DNA from: CBDDRG01 sp051306415
Lineage (GTDB): Bacteria > Pseudomonadota > Gammaproteobacteria > Pseudomonadales > Porticoccaceae
Direction: 5' to 3'
NCBI GenBank assembly: GCA_051306415.1
Contig: JBPPNE010000022.1
Location: forward strand, 1 to 7,445
DNA length: 7,445 bases
Position 1 is the stretch's first letter. The number at the start of each line of letters is the position of its first letter. This document shows positions 6,782-7,445 of this stretch, piece by piece. A program made the position numbers and the translations under genes. The notes under the pieces are model-generated. The model saw only the letters and a list, made by a program, of their open reading frames with translations. It did not search any database and was not told where the DNA came from.

Positions 6782-6787
6782 TATAAT
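6782..6787 (+). promoter_or_regulatory. Perfect -10 box (TATAAT) of hisB
   Basis: TATAAT lies 43 nt before the hisB ATG and is followed by a GC-rich stretch (GGCGCGC). At 17 nt spacing the -35 would be TAGCGA (6759-6764), only 3 of 6, and no extended -10 TG is present. Strength or activator need is therefore open. Transcription would start near 6794. Confidence 0.5.
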
Positions 6788-6796
6788 GGCGCGCTG

Positions 6797-6811
6797 GCCG
6801 CTCAAGGCGGC
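6797..6811 (+). other. Small stem-loop in the hisB leader
   Basis: GCCGC and GCGGC pair around the 5-nt loop TCAAG, at the very 5' end of the predicted hisB transcript and ahead of its ribosome binding site. There is no T-run and no His-rich leader peptide, so it is not an enteric-type his attenuator. It may simply protect the mRNA end or be chance in GC-rich DNA. Confidence 0.35.
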
Positions 6812-6830
6812 GGGATAGGCGGAAAGCACC

Positions 6831-7424
6831 ATGAACGAGCGCCGCGCGAGCGTAAGTCGAGACACCCTGGAAACCCAGATAGCCGTGGCTGTGAATCTCG
6901 ACGGCAGCGGCCAGGCCGAGTTTGCCATCGGCGTGCCGTTTCTCGAACACATGCTGGATCAGGTCGCCCGCCACGGCCTGTTGGATCTGTCGATCAAAGC
7001 CAGCGGCGATCTTCACATCGACGATCACCACACGGTCGAGGATATCGGCATCACCCTGGGGCAGGCGATCGCGCAGGCGGTGGGGGATCGCAAGGGCATC
7101 AGTCGTTACGGTCATGCCTATGTGCCGCTCGATGAGGCGCTGTCGCGCGTCGTCATCGATTTCTCCGGCCGCCCGGGTTTGATCACCGATGTGACCTTTA
7201 CCCGCGCCCGCGTCGGCCAGTTCGACGTCGATCTGATCTTTGAATTCTTTCGCGGCTTCGTCAATCACGCTGGCGTGACCCTGCACATCGACAATCTGCG
7301 CGGTGACAACGCGCACCACCAGGCGGAAACCATCTTCAAGGCCTTTGGCCGCGCGCTGCGCATGGCGCTGGCGGTGGACGTCCGGCTTGGCAACGTGATG
7401 CCGTCCACTAAGGGTGTGCTCTAG
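6831..7424 (+). CDS. hisB: Imidazoleglycerol-phosphate dehydratase (monofunctional HisB)
   Basis: A 197-residue cytoplasmic enzyme of histidine synthesis that dehydrates imidazole glycerol phosphate to imidazole acetol phosphate. It is the dehydratase alone, without the N-terminal histidinol-phosphatase domain found in enteric HisB. The metal-binding motifs of the two repeated halves are present: H40 in FLEHMLDQVARHG (38-49), HIDDHHTVED (62-71, with H66, H67 and E70), H146 in FVNHAG, and DNAHHQAETIFKAFGRALR (159-177, with H162, H163 and E166). The C-terminus STKGVL is typical. The N-terminus (ERRASVSRDTLETQI) resembles Pseudomonas HisB. The ATG is preceded by GGCGGAAAG, ending 4 nt upstream. 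Most HisB proteins have Asp where E39 stands, next to the metal ligand H40. It is divergent from asmA and is probably the first gene of a his operon. Confidence 0.97.
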   Translation: MNERRASVSRDTLETQIAVAVNLDGSGQAEFAIGVPFLEHMLDQVARHGLLDLSIKASGDLHIDDHHTVEDIGITLGQAIAQAVGDRKGISRYGHAYVPLDEALSRVVIDFSGRPGLITDVTFTRARVGQFDVDLIFEFFRGFVNHAGVTLHIDNLRGDNAHHQAETIFKAFGRALRMALAVDVRLGNVMPSTKGVL

Positions 7425-7445
7425 TGTTCGCTTCAATGCCCGTTT
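7424..7445 (+). CDS. Start of the next his gene, probably hisH (partial)
   Basis: After hisB an open frame begins either at GTG (7424), overlapping the hisB stop as TAGTG, or at the in-frame ATG (7436). AAGGG at 7410-7414 lies 9 nt before the GTG and 21 nt before the ATG, which favours the GTG. Only about seven codons are visible (VFASMPV). The identity as hisH, the glutamine amidotransferase subunit of imidazole glycerol phosphate synthase, rests only on the usual hisB-hisH-hisA-hisF order. Confidence 0.35.

Noticed and set aside
6702..7436. 244-codon open frame antisense to hisB
   Set aside because: hisB is a complete, motif-perfect gene on the other strand. High G+C with strong third-position bias makes long antisense frames common, and no family features are seen.

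Overview
This window looks like a chromosomal segment of a gammaproteobacterium, probably near Pseudomonas or the marine Cellvibrionales/Spongiibacter-like groups. Three things suggest this. HisB is monofunctional and, from memory, closely resembles Pseudomonas HisB. The hisB / asmA / mutY / yggX / tRNA-Phe neighbourhood is, as I recall, like that of Pseudomonas. The polysaccharide genes at the left resemble those of exosortase (PEP-CTERM)-linked clusters found in environmental Proteobacteria. I identified all proteins from their sequences and motifs without a database search.

Layout. Everything left of about 6.7 kb is on the minus strand; hisB is on the plus strand. In minus-strand transcription order: an AsmA-family envelope protein (6675-4558) is followed after 5 nt by mutY (4552-3491), then after 121 nt by yggX (3369-3097). 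Next comes a single tRNA-Phe(GAA) (3036-2961) with its own strong-looking promoter, then a 344-nt stretch without a convincing gene. After that come two overlapping exopolysaccharide genes: an undecaprenyl-phosphate sugar phosphotransferase (2616-1249) and an EpsL-type outer-membrane protein (1259-57). The cluster probably continues past the left edge. On the plus strand hisB (6831-7424) starts a histidine operon whose next gene, probably hisH, begins in the last 22 bases. The 155-nt gap between asmA and hisB carries divergent promoters.

Function. The right two thirds are housekeeping: histidine synthesis, envelope maintenance, 8-oxoguanine repair (MutY), iron/oxidative damage protection (YggX) and a tRNA. 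MutY and YggX both deal with oxidative damage and each has an iron link. The left third starts an exopolysaccharide pathway: the transferase loads the first sugar on the lipid carrier at the inner membrane, and the EpsL-like beta-barrel is expected to act at the outer membrane.

The most notable large-scale signal is a drop in G+C on the polysaccharide side of the tRNA-Phe gene (counted sample lines: 27-34 G+C per 60 bases, against 35-40 per 60 on the other side). This suggests that the polysaccharide locus was acquired next to the 3' end of the tRNA gene. I found no clear unknown defence system, CRISPR array, insertion sequence or phage gene.
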